Assembly: GCA_903832295.1 (NCBI GenBank)
Contig: CAILAZ010000219.1
Coordinates: forward strand, 1-54,868
DNA from: an uncultured Acidobacteriota bacterium
GTDB taxonomy: Bacteria > Acidobacteriota > Terriglobia > Terriglobales > Acidobacteriaceae
Length of the DNA stretch: 54,868 nucleotides
Direction of reading: 5' to 3'
The stretch's first letter is position 1. Each line of letters opens with the position of its first letter. Both the position numbers and the translations under genes were made by a program. Of this stretch, positions 44,678-53,801 are shown one piece after another. The notes beneath the pieces are model-generated. The model searched no databases, was not told the origin of the DNA, and worked only from the letters and a program-made list of their open reading frames with translations.

Positions 44678-44697
44678 GCCGGGCATCACTGCCCGGC
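44678..44697. other. Hairpin between the two acyl carrier genes
   Basis: GCCGGGC (44678-44684) pairs with GCCCGGC (44691-44697) around a 6-base loop. It has no clear T-tail, so it may be an attenuating or processing site between the two copies. Confidence 0.45.
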
Positions 44698-44751
44698 GGC
44701 TAGGCTACAGATGGCCGTTCCTTCATTGTACAGATGTGCGGATCCCGCTAG

Positions 44752-44997
44752 TTACTTCGAGGCCTTGGAGTGCGCGCTGATGTAATCAGCCGCATCCTTC
44801 ACAGTCTTGATCTTCTCAGCATCTTCGTCCGGGATTTCCAGGTCGAAGGCTTCTTCAAAGGCCATCACGAGTTCGACGATGTCCAGCGAGTCGGCGCCCA
44901 GGTCGTCCACGAACGAAGCGGAAGAGGTAACCTCGGCTTCATCCACACCCAACTGCTCCACGATAATCTGTTTCAGTTTCTCTTCGACTGCAGCCAT
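44752..44997 (-). CDS. acpP: Acyl carrier protein (second copy)
   Basis: An 81-residue paralogue of the neighbouring acyl carrier protein; Ser37 is in the same [20 protein letters not shown] sequence. It differs mainly at the ends ([17 protein letters not shown], Val30, [22 protein letters not shown]). The two genes are clearly a tandem duplication in which the central carrier face is unchanged. It is first in the probable acpP-acpP-fabF operon, so the two may share expression but differ in amount or partners. Confidence 0.95.
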   Translation of the reverse strand: MAAVEEKLKQIIVEQLGVDEAEVTSSASFVDDLGADSLDIVELVMAFEEAFDLEIPDEDAEKIKTVKDAADYISAHSKASK

Positions 44998-45219
44998 TCT
45001 GTTGGCGCCTCCTGCAAAAAGTTGAGCCGCCCGGCGGAACGGTGGCGCATAGACACAAGCTCACCACACCGGACGATTCCGATTAGCATCCTAACTGTTC
45101 GATTTTATGAAGGTCAATGCGCAATTGTCGTGGGGAGCGCTATTGTGTGAATCCGGGGCACCGTCGGAATACGGAATGGCACTGTCCAAAGAGCGCGAGT
45201 TTAGGTTTTACTTGGAGAT

Positions 45220-45669
45220 ATGAGAGCAGTGGTGCAGCGGGTGTCGAGGGCGCGGGTTACGGTGGAAGGGCGCACAATTGGGCAGATTGAGCGGGGTTTA
45301 TTGGTGTTGCTGGGCGTGGGCGTGGAGGATGGCGAGGCGGATGCCGCGTATTTGGCGGAGAAAACGGCGGCGCTGCGGATTTTTGAAGATGCGGATGGGA
45401 AAATGAACCGCAATGTTTCAGAGGCGTGTGGAGCGGTTTTGGCGGTGAGTCAATTTACGCTTTTTGGGGATGTGAGAAGAGGGAAGCGGCCGTCTTTTGA
45501 TGGGGCGGCGAGGCCGGAAGTGGCGCGGGGGCTTTACGAGTATTTTGTGGAGTGCGTCCGGAGCCGCGGATTAGGCTGCGAAACGGGACAGTTCCAGGCG
45601 GAGATGCAGGTGGAACTGGTGAACGACGGTCCGGTGACGATTTTGCTGGATTCGCGCAAGAGCTTCTGA
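45220..45669 (+). CDS. dtd: D-aminoacyl-tRNA deacylase
   Basis: A 149-residue enzyme that removes D-amino acids wrongly attached to tRNA. The start [17 protein letters not shown] is typical. The two catalytic-pocket motifs are intact: SQFTLFGD at 77-84 and the Gly-cis-Pro motif [10 protein letters not shown] at 135-144 (GPVT 137-140). The length is standard. It stands alone in the plus direction, divergent from the acpP genes, and has no clear operon partner. Confidence 0.95.
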   Translation: MRAVVQRVSRARVTVEGRTIGQIERGLLVLLGVGVEDGEADAAYLAEKTAALRIFEDADGKMNRNVSEACGAVLAVSQFTLFGDVRRGKRPSFDGAARPEVARGLYEYFVECVRSRGLGCETGQFQAEMQVELVNDGPVTILLDSRKSF

Positions 45670-45863
45670 GGATTTCCTTTCTGGGTAATCCTTTCCGAGG
45701 CTGTATTTACTTTTGGGGCAATGGTTGAGGCAGGTCCGGAAGGATTGGTTTTCCGGTAATGCAAAACCTTCCAAGTTGTTTACTCAAAGCACAATCCTGA
45801 CGAGGGCGCCGGGGTGAATCTCATCCGGGCACAAATTTCACAATAGAGCAGATGAAAAGAAAA

Positions 45864-45889
45864 ATGGGACCGGCCGAAGCCAGTCCCAT
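45864..45889 (-). terminator. Terminator of the second TonB receptor
   Basis: An 11-bp stem ATGGGACCGGC (45864-45874) with GCCAGTCCCAT (45879-45889; one G-T pair). Read on the minus strand the loop is TTCG and a TTTTTCTTTT tail follows. It lies ~25 bases beyond the receptor stop. Confidence 0.92.
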
Positions 45890-45914
45890 GAAGTGCGCCT
45901 GCGCGCGAGTGTGA

Positions 45915-48900
45915 TTAGAAGCTCAGGCGGAAGCCGAACTCGCCGGAGAGCGAGCGGGCGGTGAGCTGGCTGGAGGGGTTGATGAAACCACTCGCAGTCT
46001 TGAATCCGCTTGAGCCGATGTTGGTGTTGAAGTTGTTTCCGTAGTTGGCGCGGTTGGTCAAGTCAAAGGCCTGAGCGATGACCTGGAGGTTGATGCCCTC
46101 CTTGATCTTGACGTTCTTGGCCAAGCGCATGTCGAGGGTGAAGGTGGGATCACCGCGCAGCGGATTGAATTTGGCGATCTGCGAGGCACCGATTGCACCG
46201 TTACCTGCGAAGTAGGACTGACGCAGGGCAGCTTTTGCCTGAGCGGCAGTGTCTCCACCGGCGACCAGGGCAGCGTATGTTCGAGCGGACCAGGTGTAGT
46301 CGCTCGGATTGCTTACGGGGACGAGGACGCCACGGGCTGCGGATGAGACACCGTAGCCGATGTAGTCCGTGCCCGAGGAGACGCCATAGGGGCGAGCAGA
46401 GCCGAACTGGAGGATCGGAGAGAGCTGGAACTTCCAGGGCAGTTCTGCGATGCCGCTGACGGTGATGTGATGACGCTCGTCATTGGCCAAGGGGCCGAAA
46501 TCATTTTTGGCCAAGGGCTTGAACGGATCCTTGGGGTAGCTGTGATAGGGGTTGGTGGCGTAGCCGCGCGCCCATGCAAGGGTGTAGTTGGCATTGAGCG
46601 AGAAGCGATGCGAGAGGCGCTGACGGTAGCTGAAGTTGAAGCCGTCATACTGCGAGCGACCGATGGAGGCCTGGTTGCGGATTCCGCCGAGTACCGGCTG
46701 ATTGGCGGAAGCAAAGGCGGCGTCCAGCGGACGGTAGGAGGTCAGATAGGCTGGGTCTCCGGGGAGCAGCGGGTTGACGTCAATGGTCTTGTTCTCGTGG
46801 AGGCTGAGGACGTGAACGTACTCAACTTCGAGAGAGGAGACCTTGTTGATCTCATGGCTGAAGCCTACGTTGAACTCTTCGGTGACCGGGTTCTTGTAGT
46901 TGGGATCGATGAGGTATCCCTCGGAACCGGGCAGCAGCGCGCTGGACGGTGCCGGCAGGTTCGCGATCACCTTGGCGATGTTGGCGTTGGTGTAGGAGAA
47001 CTGATCGATGGTCACGCCAGGGAAGCCAGGGATGATCGTGGGGTCTCCGGCGTTGATGGCATAAGCCTGGAAGACGGTGGCGTTATGCTGCTGCTCCATG
47101 AAGATGGGGATGTTCTGGAAGATGTTGCCGTAGTAAAGACCATAGCCGCCGCGAACGATGTCTTTGCCCTTGCCGGTGATGTCATAGGCGAAGCCGATGC
47201 GGGGGCTGAAGTTCTTCGTGTCATCCTTGGCAGTCCTGGCGACCAGGGGCTTGAAAGCAGGGGCGTAAACGGAGGCTGCGAGCAGCTCCTGATAGGTGCG
47301 GCTGGTGGAGATGGCGGAGCCTTCCACCATGTTGAAGTCACGATCCCAGCGGATGCCGAGATTGAGGGTCAGGCGATGGCTAACCTTCCAGTCATCCTGG
47401 AAGTAGAGGCCGAGTTGCTTGGTTCCGCCGGGTACGTTGGTTTGCGGATCGCCGGTGGCGTAGGTGATGGCAGCGATGTTGCCGGGTGCGGCCATGGCAG
47501 CGGCGACCTGGGCCGGGGTGCTGCCGAGATCGGTGGGATCAACCGCGAAATCGACTTCGATTGGCACGTTGAACTTGAAGTAGCCGCCGAGAGCCTGCTC
47601 CCAGATGTAGTCAAAGCCGGTCTTGAAGGTGTGATTGTGGACGGTCTTGGAGATGTCGTCCTTGAACTGCCACTTGCGCTGGAAGGACTGCTGGGGCACG
47701 TTGACGTTGGTGCCGAACTGAGTTCCGCTGGCGAAGGTGACGAGGGGCTTTCCGTACTGGGTGTTGATGTTGTTGTTCCAGTACTGGAAGCCGAAGGTGA
47801 ACTGGTTGACCAGGGTGGGAGTGAGGACGGAGTCCACGGTGAGGTTGGCGATCTGGAGCTGGTTGGTGGTGAAGTTTCCGTTGGTGATATCGCCGGTTCC
47901 ATCAGCCTGATCGTTGATGCTGTTGTTTCCCTGCGAGGCGTAGCTGATGTATGCCTTCTCGCTGTTGGTGAAGACATAGTCGAGGCGGCCATTGTAGCGG
48001 GTGTCAAAGAACGGGGTGGGGATGGTGGAGGCAGGCTGCGCACCAACGCCGGTCAGGAGCAGGAGATCCGAGTAGTGAGTGGGATCTTCCGGCAGCGAGG
48101 TGTGCTCGCGCTGGCGCTCGTAGGCGAAGAAGGTGAAGAGCTTGTCCTTGATGACGGGGCCGCCGATGCTGCCGCCGAACTGCTGACGGGAGTATGCGGG
48201 GCTGAGCTTGGAGCCATCGGGCTCCTTGTAGTCGGCATTGAACTTGACGTCGCGGAAGAGCGAGAAGACCGAGCCGTGGTAGGCGTTGGAGCCGCTCTTG
48301 GTGACCATGTTGATGGAAGCGCCTTCTGAACGGCCATTGGCGGCCGAGAAGCGCTGGGTGGAGATGTTGAACTCTTCGACAGCTTCGAGGGGAAGCTGCA
48401 TGACGGTTCCACCGACGGTGTTGTCCTTGTTGTCCACGCCGTTGACGGTGACGTTGACGTTGCGTCCGCTCTGTCCGTTGACGGAGAGGATGGCGGAGCG
48501 GTTCTTGGTGGGATCGTAGGAGTCTGCGGCCTTTACGCCGGGGACGAGGTAGGCGAGGGTAGCGGCATCACGGCCGAGCATGGGAAGTTCCGCGACTTCC
48601 TTAGGCGTGATCTGCTCGGAGACAGAGGTCTTGGCCTGATCGATGAGCTGAATATCGCCGGTAACTTCGACCACTTCCGAGGTCTGGCCGGGCTTGAGAG
48701 CGGCGGCTACGGTGACGGTCTGATTGACGAGCAGTTCGAAGGTCTGCGCGTAGCTGGCAAAACCAGTCTTGGTGATCTTGACCACGTAGGGACCAGCGGC
48801 AATCTGATCGAAGCGGAAATCGCCGGTGGTATTGGTGGTCACGGTGCGCGTGGAGCCGGTGGCCTTGCTGGTGAGGGTGACTTCAGCGCCGGTGATGACA

Positions 48901-49025
48901 GCGCCGGTCTTATCCTGGGCGGTGCCAAGCACGGTACCGGTGGAGGTGGCCTGGGCGAAGCTAATGGAAACTCCCAAGGCGACGACCGCGACGATCAAGA
49001 TCAAATGCAGGAACTTCTTTGTCAT
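45915..49025 (-). CDS. TonB-dependent outer-membrane receptor, Oar-like (second)
   Basis: A 1036-residue receptor of the same class as the first: signal peptide (KKFLHLILIVAVVALGVSIS, cleaved near FAQA), carboxypeptidase-regulatory-like domain (GTVLGTAQDKTGAVITGAEV, TTGDFRFDQIAAGPYVVKIT), plug (ELPMLGRDAATLAYLVPGVK, VNGVDNKDNTVGG) and a long barrel ending in the aromatic LSGEFGFRLSF. It is a single-gene transcript with its own terminator. No hydrolase or regulator lies next to it, so the cargo is unknown. The upstream ~500 bases hold several palindromes. Confidence 0.94.
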   Translation of the reverse strand: MTKKFLHLILIVAVVALGVSISFAQATSTGTVLGTAQDKTGAVITGAEVTLTSKATGSTRTVTTNTTGDFRFDQIAAGPYVVKITKTGFASYAQTFELLVNQTVTVAAALKPGQTSEVVEVTGDIQLIDQAKTSVSEQITPKEVAELPMLGRDAATLAYLVPGVKAADSYDPTKNRSAILSVNGQSGRNVNVTVNGVDNKDNTVGGTVMQLPLEAVEEFNISTQRFSAANGRSEGASINMVTKSGSNAYHGSVFSLFRDVKFNADYKEPDGSKLSPAYSRQQFGGSIGGPVIKDKLFTFFAYERQREHTSLPEDPTHYSDLLLLTGVGAQPASTIPTPFFDTRYNGRLDYVFTNSEKAYISYASQGNNSINDQADGTGDITNGNFTTNQLQIANLTVDSVLTPTLVNQFTFGFQYWNNNINTQYGKPLVTFASGTQFGTNVNVPQQSFQRKWQFKDDISKTVHNHTFKTGFDYIWEQALGGYFKFNVPIEVDFAVDPTDLGSTPAQVAAAMAAPGNIAAITYATGDPQTNVPGGTKQLGLYFQDDWKVSHRLTLNLGIRWDRDFNMVEGSAISTSRTYQELLAASVYAPAFKPLVARTAKDDTKNFSPRIGFAYDITGKGKDIVRGGYGLYYGNIFQNIPIFMEQQHNATVFQAYAINAGDPTIIPGFPGVTIDQFSYTNANIAKVIANLPAPSSALLPGSEGYLIDPNYKNPVTEEFNVGFSHEINKVSSLEVEYVHVLSLHENKTIDVNPLLPGDPAYLTSYRPLDAAFASANQPVLGGIRNQASIGRSQYDGFNFSYRQRLSHRFSLNANYTLAWARGYATNPYHSYPKDPFKPLAKNDFGPLANDERHHITVSGIAELPWKFQLSPILQFGSARPYGVSSGTDYIGYGVSSAARGVLVPVSNPSDYTWSARTYAALVAGGDTAAQAKAALRQSYFAGNGAIGASQIAKFNPLRGDPTFTLDMRLAKNVKIKEGINLQVIAQAFDLTNRANYGNNFNTNIGSSGFKTASGFINPSSQLTARSLSGEFGFRLSF

Positions 49026-49542
49026 TCTGTTTCCTTACCTCTCTGCCTTTGTGAAAAACGGCAGTGTGACGACGGTGGTTGTTTGCTGCGTTGAACGCAG
49101 CAGCGATCGCAAGCGGAACGGTAGAGATAAAAGCAGGTACCAAAACCGGAGAGCCGGAGTGCGTACGACCCTACCGCAGGCTGCAATGAAGACAGCCCGG
49201 TTTCCGAGTGCAGCCCTGAACAGGGCCGAAATGGACAGACCAGTGATTCGGTGGTGCCCCAAGGCACCGGTCAGGTTTGACCGGAGCGGAGTAGAACAGG
49301 TGCGACCGAAAGTGCGGAGGGCGGGTTAGCGCTCCGGGAAGCCGAAACTTCCGTCGCAGGTTGAGACGTTCCAAAGCACGTTGTCTTCCATCGAGAGCTG
49401 AATCGTAAGTAGAAGCTGTTTCAACGAATTACTTAGGAGGAAGGAGGAGCGACTAGGGGGAAAGTACGAGTTTTAGGATTTCCAAAGCGGGAAATCTGTG
49501 AAAATTCATAGAACTTGAAAAGGGAATTCAACTTCAGGATGG
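49026..49542. other. Structured leader and promoter region of the second receptor
   Basis: No gene is seen in 517 bases. Four hairpins occur: a 9-1-9 perfect palindrome at 49084-49102, GCCCTG/CAGGGC (49213-49226), GGTGCC/GGCACC (49253-49268) and CCGGTCA/TGACCGG (49267-49284; the last two overlap, so only one can form). They lie upstream of the minus-strand receptor start and may be operator or mRNA leader structure. Confidence 0.55.
49084..49102. promoter_or_regulatory. Perfect 9-1-9 palindrome, candidate operator
   Basis: TGCTGCGTT G AACGCAGCA is a perfect palindrome ~60-77 bases upstream of the receptor start. Its length and symmetry fit a dimeric repressor site. Confidence 0.45.
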
Positions 49543-50925
49543 CTAGAGAGGCCGGTGGGCGAGGGCGTACATGGAGCGGATGTAGGCTGGGGCGTCGAAT
49601 TTCCTGGCGGCGGCGGTTCCGGACATGTAACGGATGACGCCGAAGATGGGGCGGTCAAACCAGGGGCGGTCAAATTTCCCGGCGATGGACCAGGCGATGC
49701 CGGCGTAGCCGTTGGGGTCGCGGCCATCAAGGAAGTACTTGTCATTTAGGTAGAGGGCGGAGTGGTAGGCCTGCTGAGGGGAGGGGGACCACTCGAGGAT
49801 CTTCTTGGCCCAGTACATACGCATGTAGTTGTGCATCCAGCCGAGGTGGAGCATCTGGAGCTGGGCGGCGTTCCAGAGGTGGTCGTGAGTATCGGCGGCT
49901 TCGAGCTGGGGGAGGGTGTAGAGGGTGGGGCGGGGATCGGAGGCGTGAGCGGCGAGGGAGCGGTGTGCCCAGGGCTCGGCGCACTCGAAGGAGTCATAGA
50001 GGGGATGGAAGGCGACGAAGTTGATGGCGAGCTCGCGCCAGGTGATGAGCTGGTCGAGATACTTCTCCTTGGCGAGGTCGGGGGCGTCAGCGTTGCGGAC
50101 GGCGAGGGCGATGGTGAGGGGAGAGATGTGTCCGAAATGGAGGTAGGGGGAGAGGCGGCTGGTGGCGTCGGCGGCGGGGTCGCCCTGGAGCATGGGGTAG
50201 GTGGCGAGGCGGTGGGTAACGAAGTGGTGGAGAAGGTCGAGGGCGGCGGTGGTTCCGGCGGTGAAGGTGGAGAGGGGAGGGACGGTGCGGTCGAGGGAGG
50301 GCCAGGGGGCGGTGAGATCGGACGCGGGGTCAAGCGAGGAAGGAGGATTGGGGAAGGCGACTTCGGCGTGGGGATTGGCGCAGGGGACGAGGTAATCCGC
50401 AAAGAGGGCCTGGAGGCGGGGACGGATGGTGCGGGCGGCGTACTGGGCCTTGAGAAGAAGGCGGGAGGGGACGACGACATCGGCATCGACGGTGAAGTAG
50501 GGGATGCGGAGCTTTTTGGCGAGGACAGTGCGCCAGTGGGCAGGCTCGCGGAGGGGATTTTCGTCGCCGACGAGGAGAGCGGCGTCGGTCTGAGAGCAGA
50601 AGGCGGCGAGATCGCTTTGGGGATGGCGTTGGATGACGAAGGCAATGTTGCGGGCGGCGAGGCGGCGGGCGGTATCGGGTAAGGCCTGCTGGAGAAAGGC
50701 ATAGTGGCGGAGGTTCGCGCCGGGGTAGGGGATGAGTCCGAAGAAGACGACGAGGGGGAGACGGAGAGCGTTGGCGAGATCGACGGCGAGGTCGAGGGCG
50801 GGATTGTCATGGGCGCGCTGGGCGCGCTGCATCCAGTAAACGACGCAGCTTCCGGTGGGGGTGCCGGAGCGGCGGACGGTGACGCGATCCCTGTAGGAGG
50901 CGAGGATGGGTTCGAGGGCGGGCAT
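49543..50925 (-). CDS. phr: Class II CPD photolyase
   Basis: A 460-residue FAD enzyme that repairs UV-induced cyclobutane pyrimidine dimers with blue light. Class II marks: the N-terminal GSCVVYWMQRAQRAHDNPAL, the FAD-binding and DNA-binding C-terminal half with LITWRELAINFVAFHPLYDS, THDHLWNAAQLQMLHLGWMH, NYMRMYWAKKILEWSPSPQQ, NDKYFLDGRDPNGYAGIAWS and PIFGVIRYMSGTAAARKFD. The start MPALEPILAS follows the membrane-protein stop by 41 bases on the same strand, so it may be co-transcribed with the glycosyltransferase pair, an odd combination. Confidence 0.93.
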   Translation of the reverse strand: MPALEPILASYRDRVTVRRSGTPTGSCVVYWMQRAQRAHDNPALDLAVDLANALRLPLVVFFGLIPYPGANLRHYAFLQQALPDTARRLAARNIAFVIQRHPQSDLAAFCSQTDAALLVGDENPLREPAHWRTVLAKKLRIPYFTVDADVVVPSRLLLKAQYAARTIRPRLQALFADYLVPCANPHAEVAFPNPPSSLDPASDLTAPWPSLDRTVPPLSTFTAGTTAALDLLHHFVTHRLATYPMLQGDPAADATSRLSPYLHFGHISPLTIALAVRNADAPDLAKEKYLDQLITWRELAINFVAFHPLYDSFECAEPWAHRSLAAHASDPRPTLYTLPQLEAADTHDHLWNAAQLQMLHLGWMHNYMRMYWAKKILEWSPSPQQAYHSALYLNDKYFLDGRDPNGYAGIAWSIAGKFDRPWFDRPIFGVIRYMSGTAAARKFDAPAYIRSMYALAHRPL

Positions 50926-50966
50926 CTGTGTACAAGGTACAGGATGAGGGCGAAGGGGCGAAGGTT

Positions 50967-52370
50967 TCAGGCGGAGACGGCGACGGGGGCTGGGGCGGGA
51001 GTGGCGGCGGCGCGGCGCTGGTGGAGGAGTTCGAGGAGGTAGAGGGCGGCGAGGAGGGGGAGGAGCCAGATGACGCGGGTCTGGTAGCGGTCATCGACCT
51101 CAGCGAGGACGGCGGTGACGAGGGCATTGGCGGTGACGGTGGAGAAGATTACGGCGGTGAGTCCGATGAGCTGAGGGGGCGGGCGGCGAAAGATGAAGGG
51201 CGCGAGGATGACGAGGGCGGCGAGAGAGGCGAGGACGGTGAGGTCCTGGACAGTGGAGAGGAATTCGTTGGGGAGCGCGTCCTGCGCCTGGCGGCTGCGC
51301 TGGTAGAAGGGACGCTGGCCGGGGAGGGCGGTGGGGAATTCGTCGAGGAGCCAGGCGTTGGCACCATTGGAGATGCCGAAGCTGGTGAGCTGCTGGAGGA
51401 AGGCGTGGGTGGAGATAGCCCTTTGCTGGCGGGGATAGGCACGGATGGTGGCGAGGGCAAAGGGCATCTCCTGACGGAGGATGAGGGTTTGAACCTCAGG
51501 GGAGGCGGATTGCCAGATTCCGGAGGCGTCCCATAGGAAGTCATCGGGATTGTCCGGGAGGTTGGAGGTGAAACCGCAGAGAGCGAGGCGAGCCTGGGGG
51601 CAGTGCTCGAGGAGATAGCGGCGGCCAGTGCCGTCTGAGAGCAGGCGAGCGGTGAGGTAGGGGGGACGCTCTCCGTTGAGCGAAGGCTTGCCGTAGAGGA
51701 TGCCGTGGACGGCCATGTGGGAGAGGATTGCGGCGAGGATGATGGCGGCGGTGGATAGGAGTCCGATGAGACGCGGGCGGGTGAGAGCGCGAAAGACAGC
51801 GAGCGAGGCGAGGAGGAAGAGGATGAGTCCGGTGGCAAGCATGAGGTGGGTGACGTGGGCGGCGGCAGACCACCAGGCAATGAGAATGAGAGCGACGCGC
51901 TCCGGGCGGGAGAGAGTGTGGGGGGCAAAGACGAGGAGGAATACGGCGAGGTAGAGCAGGGCTCCGAGGATGTCAGGCATGACGATGCTGGAGACCCAGG
52001 GGAGTCCAGTGAAGAGGGCCAGCGGGACGATGGTGGCGAGGTAGGCGAGGGTGGTGCGGCGGGGGGCGAAGGCGCGGACGGTGAGCCAGACGATATAGGC
52101 GGCGAGCAATGATTGGAGGAAGACGATGGGCCAGGGGGAGGCGAGGTGGAAGGGCGCGATTCCGAGGGCGTAGAGGAAGGAGCGGACACCGTAGTAGCCG
52201 GAGGGGTCGCGGAGAAAGAGGGCTCGGGCGACGCGGGGGCCGCTCTCGATGTAGGACATGGAGTCTGGAAAAAGCAGGGGGTAGCGGTTGTAGAGGGCGG
52301 GCCAGGAGAGGAGCAGGGTTCCGAAGAGGACGGCGCAGAGGCGCGGGAGGGAGCGGAGGCGCGGGGACAT
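50967..52370 (-). CDS. Polytopic membrane protein, GT-C-like
   Basis: A 467-residue integral membrane protein with ~10 hydrophobic segments and one large extracytoplasmic loop (residues ~210-330). An early DSMSY motif after the first helix (NRYPLLFPDSMSYIESGPR) and long hydrophobic stretches resemble GT-C-fold glycosyltransferases, in which such an Asp is catalytic; no family assignment can be made. It starts 6 bases after the GT2 stop, and the GT2 could make the polyprenyl-sugar donor for it. Confidence 0.75.
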   Translation of the reverse strand: MSPRLRSLPRLCAVLFGTLLLSWPALYNRYPLLFPDSMSYIESGPRVARALFLRDPSGYYGVRSFLYALGIAPFHLASPWPIVFLQSLLAAYIVWLTVRAFAPRRTTLAYLATIVPLALFTGLPWVSSIVMPDILGALLYLAVFLLVFAPHTLSRPERVALILIAWWSAAAHVTHLMLATGLILFLLASLAVFRALTRPRLIGLLSTAAIILAAILSHMAVHGILYGKPSLNGERPPYLTARLLSDGTGRRYLLEHCPQARLALCGFTSNLPDNPDDFLWDASGIWQSASPEVQTLILRQEMPFALATIRAYPRQQRAISTHAFLQQLTSFGISNGANAWLLDEFPTALPGQRPFYQRSRQAQDALPNEFLSTVQDLTVLASLAALVILAPFIFRRPPPQLIGLTAVIFSTVTANALVTAVLAEVDDRYQTRVIWLLPLLAALYLLELLHQRRAAATPAPAPVAVSA

Positions 52371-52376
52371 GAGGAG

Positions 52377-53621
52377 TCAGGCTCCGGGAGGGGTGGAGTG
52401 GGTGTAGAAGGCGGGTGAAGGCTCGGGGGCATCGCGGCGGGCGAGTCCGAGGAGGCTGAGGAAAAAGCTGGAGAGGCAGACTTCAAAGCCGAGGGTGAGG
52501 GAGGCGATGGCGGGGATGACGATGCGCTCCATTTGCGCGGGATCGAGGGGGCCGAAGTTGTGGGAGCTCCAATGCACGAGGGCGAAGATGGAGGCGGAGA
52601 GGCCGAGGAGGATGAGGATGGCTCCGGCGATGAGTCCGGTTTCGAGATTGAGGTAGCGGAAGGTGAGGCGGGGATCGGGGGGGAGGAGGCCCTGGGTGAT
52701 GGCGAAGATCTTGGCGAAGACGGCGAAGGCGACAGCCTGAAAGCCGACCATGACGAGCATGGTGGCAAAGGTCATGGTGTGAATGTCGAAGATGATTCCG
52801 CCGACGGTGCGGGAGTGGGGAATGAGCCAGGCGGTGAGCAGGAAGCCGAGAGCCATGGCGAGGATTCCGGGATAGAGGAAGAGCCAGCGGGGGCTGTAGA
52901 GGAGGAGGAAGCGAAGGTGGCGCCATCCGTCCCGCCAGGTGCGGAGATGAGGGGCGCGGGTGCGGCCATCGGGCGAGAGGGTGGTGGGGACCTCAGAGAT
53001 GTTCATTTTGAGGAGGGTGGCGCGGACGACCATCTCGCTGGCGAATTCCATGCCGACGGAGCGGAGTTCCATGCGTTCAAAGGCGGACTTGCGGAGGGCG
53101 CGGAGGCCGCAATGGAAGTCGCCGGAGGGACTGTGGAAGAAGAGGCGTCCGATGCCGGTGAGGACGGGATTGCCGAGGTAGCGGTGTAGCGGGGGCATGG
53201 CTCCGGGGAGAATTCCTCCCTGGAAGCGATTGCCCATGACGACTTCGCTGCCGGCGCGGAGTTTGTCGAGGAAGCGGGGGAGTTGGCCGAAATCGTAGCT
53301 GGCATCGGCGTCACCCATGAGGACGTAGGGGGCGCGGGCGGCGAGGATTCCGCCACGGAGGGCGCAGCCATAGCCTTTTTCGGCGATGTTGACGACGCGG
53401 GCGCCGAGAGAGGTTGCGATTTCGATAGAGCCGTCGGTGCTGCCGTTGTCGGCGATGAGGATTTCGCCTTCGATGCGGTGCTGGCGGAGGGCGTCGGCGG
53501 CGCGCTGGATGCAGATGGCGAGGGTTTCCGCCTCATTGAGGCAGGGCATGACGACGGTGATTTCCGGGGTGGCGGAGTTTACGAATGGCTCGGCGCCACG
53601 GTCGGTCGCAAGGGACGTCAT
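52377..53621 (-). CDS. Family 2 glycosyltransferase with C-terminal membrane helices
   Basis: A 414-residue enzyme of the DPM1/DPG synthase-like GT2 type. Residues ~20-240 are the GT-A catalytic domain: VVMPCLNEAETLAICIQRAA, ILIADNGSTDGSIEIA, the DADAS metal-binding motif (YVLMGDADASYDFGQLPRFL) and the acceptor-side region with GDFHCGLRALRKSAFERMEL. The C-terminal half has four membrane helices (WLFLYPGILAMALGFLLTAW, FATMLVMVGFQAVAFAVFAK, GLIAGAILILLGLSASIFAL). The product is probably a polyprenyl-phosphate sugar that the adjacent membrane protein could use. Confidence 0.9.
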   Translation of the reverse strand: MTSLATDRGAEPFVNSATPEITVVMPCLNEAETLAICIQRAADALRQHRIEGEILIADNGSTDGSIEIATSLGARVVNIAEKGYGCALRGGILAARAPYVLMGDADASYDFGQLPRFLDKLRAGSEVVMGNRFQGGILPGAMPPLHRYLGNPVLTGIGRLFFHSPSGDFHCGLRALRKSAFERMELRSVGMEFASEMVVRATLLKMNISEVPTTLSPDGRTRAPHLRTWRDGWRHLRFLLLYSPRWLFLYPGILAMALGFLLTAWLIPHSRTVGGIIFDIHTMTFATMLVMVGFQAVAFAVFAKIFAITQGLLPPDPRLTFRYLNLETGLIAGAILILLGLSASIFALVHWSSHNFGPLDPAQMERIVIPAIASLTLGFEVCLSSFFLSLLGLARRDAPEPSPAFYTHSTPPGA

Positions 53622-53801
53622 TCCGGCACACCTCGTGGAGAGAAACGCGCCGGGGGGCGGGAAATTCTCTCGGGGAAAGATCCAGAGTCTCTGCTTTCGG
53701 AGTTTTTACAGTACTAGGGGGGCGGAAAGGAAGTCAATGGAATTGGAGGGGTAGGGGGAGCGTGGATGCCAAGTGCAGTGGGTTCTAAGGGAAATCGACA
53801 A

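Noticed and set aside
46467-48329. Long plus-strand reading frame opposite the second TonB receptor
   Set aside because: Its product is Gly/Val/Glu/Asp-rich without family features and lies entirely opposite a well-supported receptor gene; it results from codon bias.
51149-52768. Minus-strand Ser/Pro-rich frame across the membrane-protein and GT2 genes
   Set aside because: An overlapping alternative frame of C-rich coding sequence, with extreme Ser/Pro composition.
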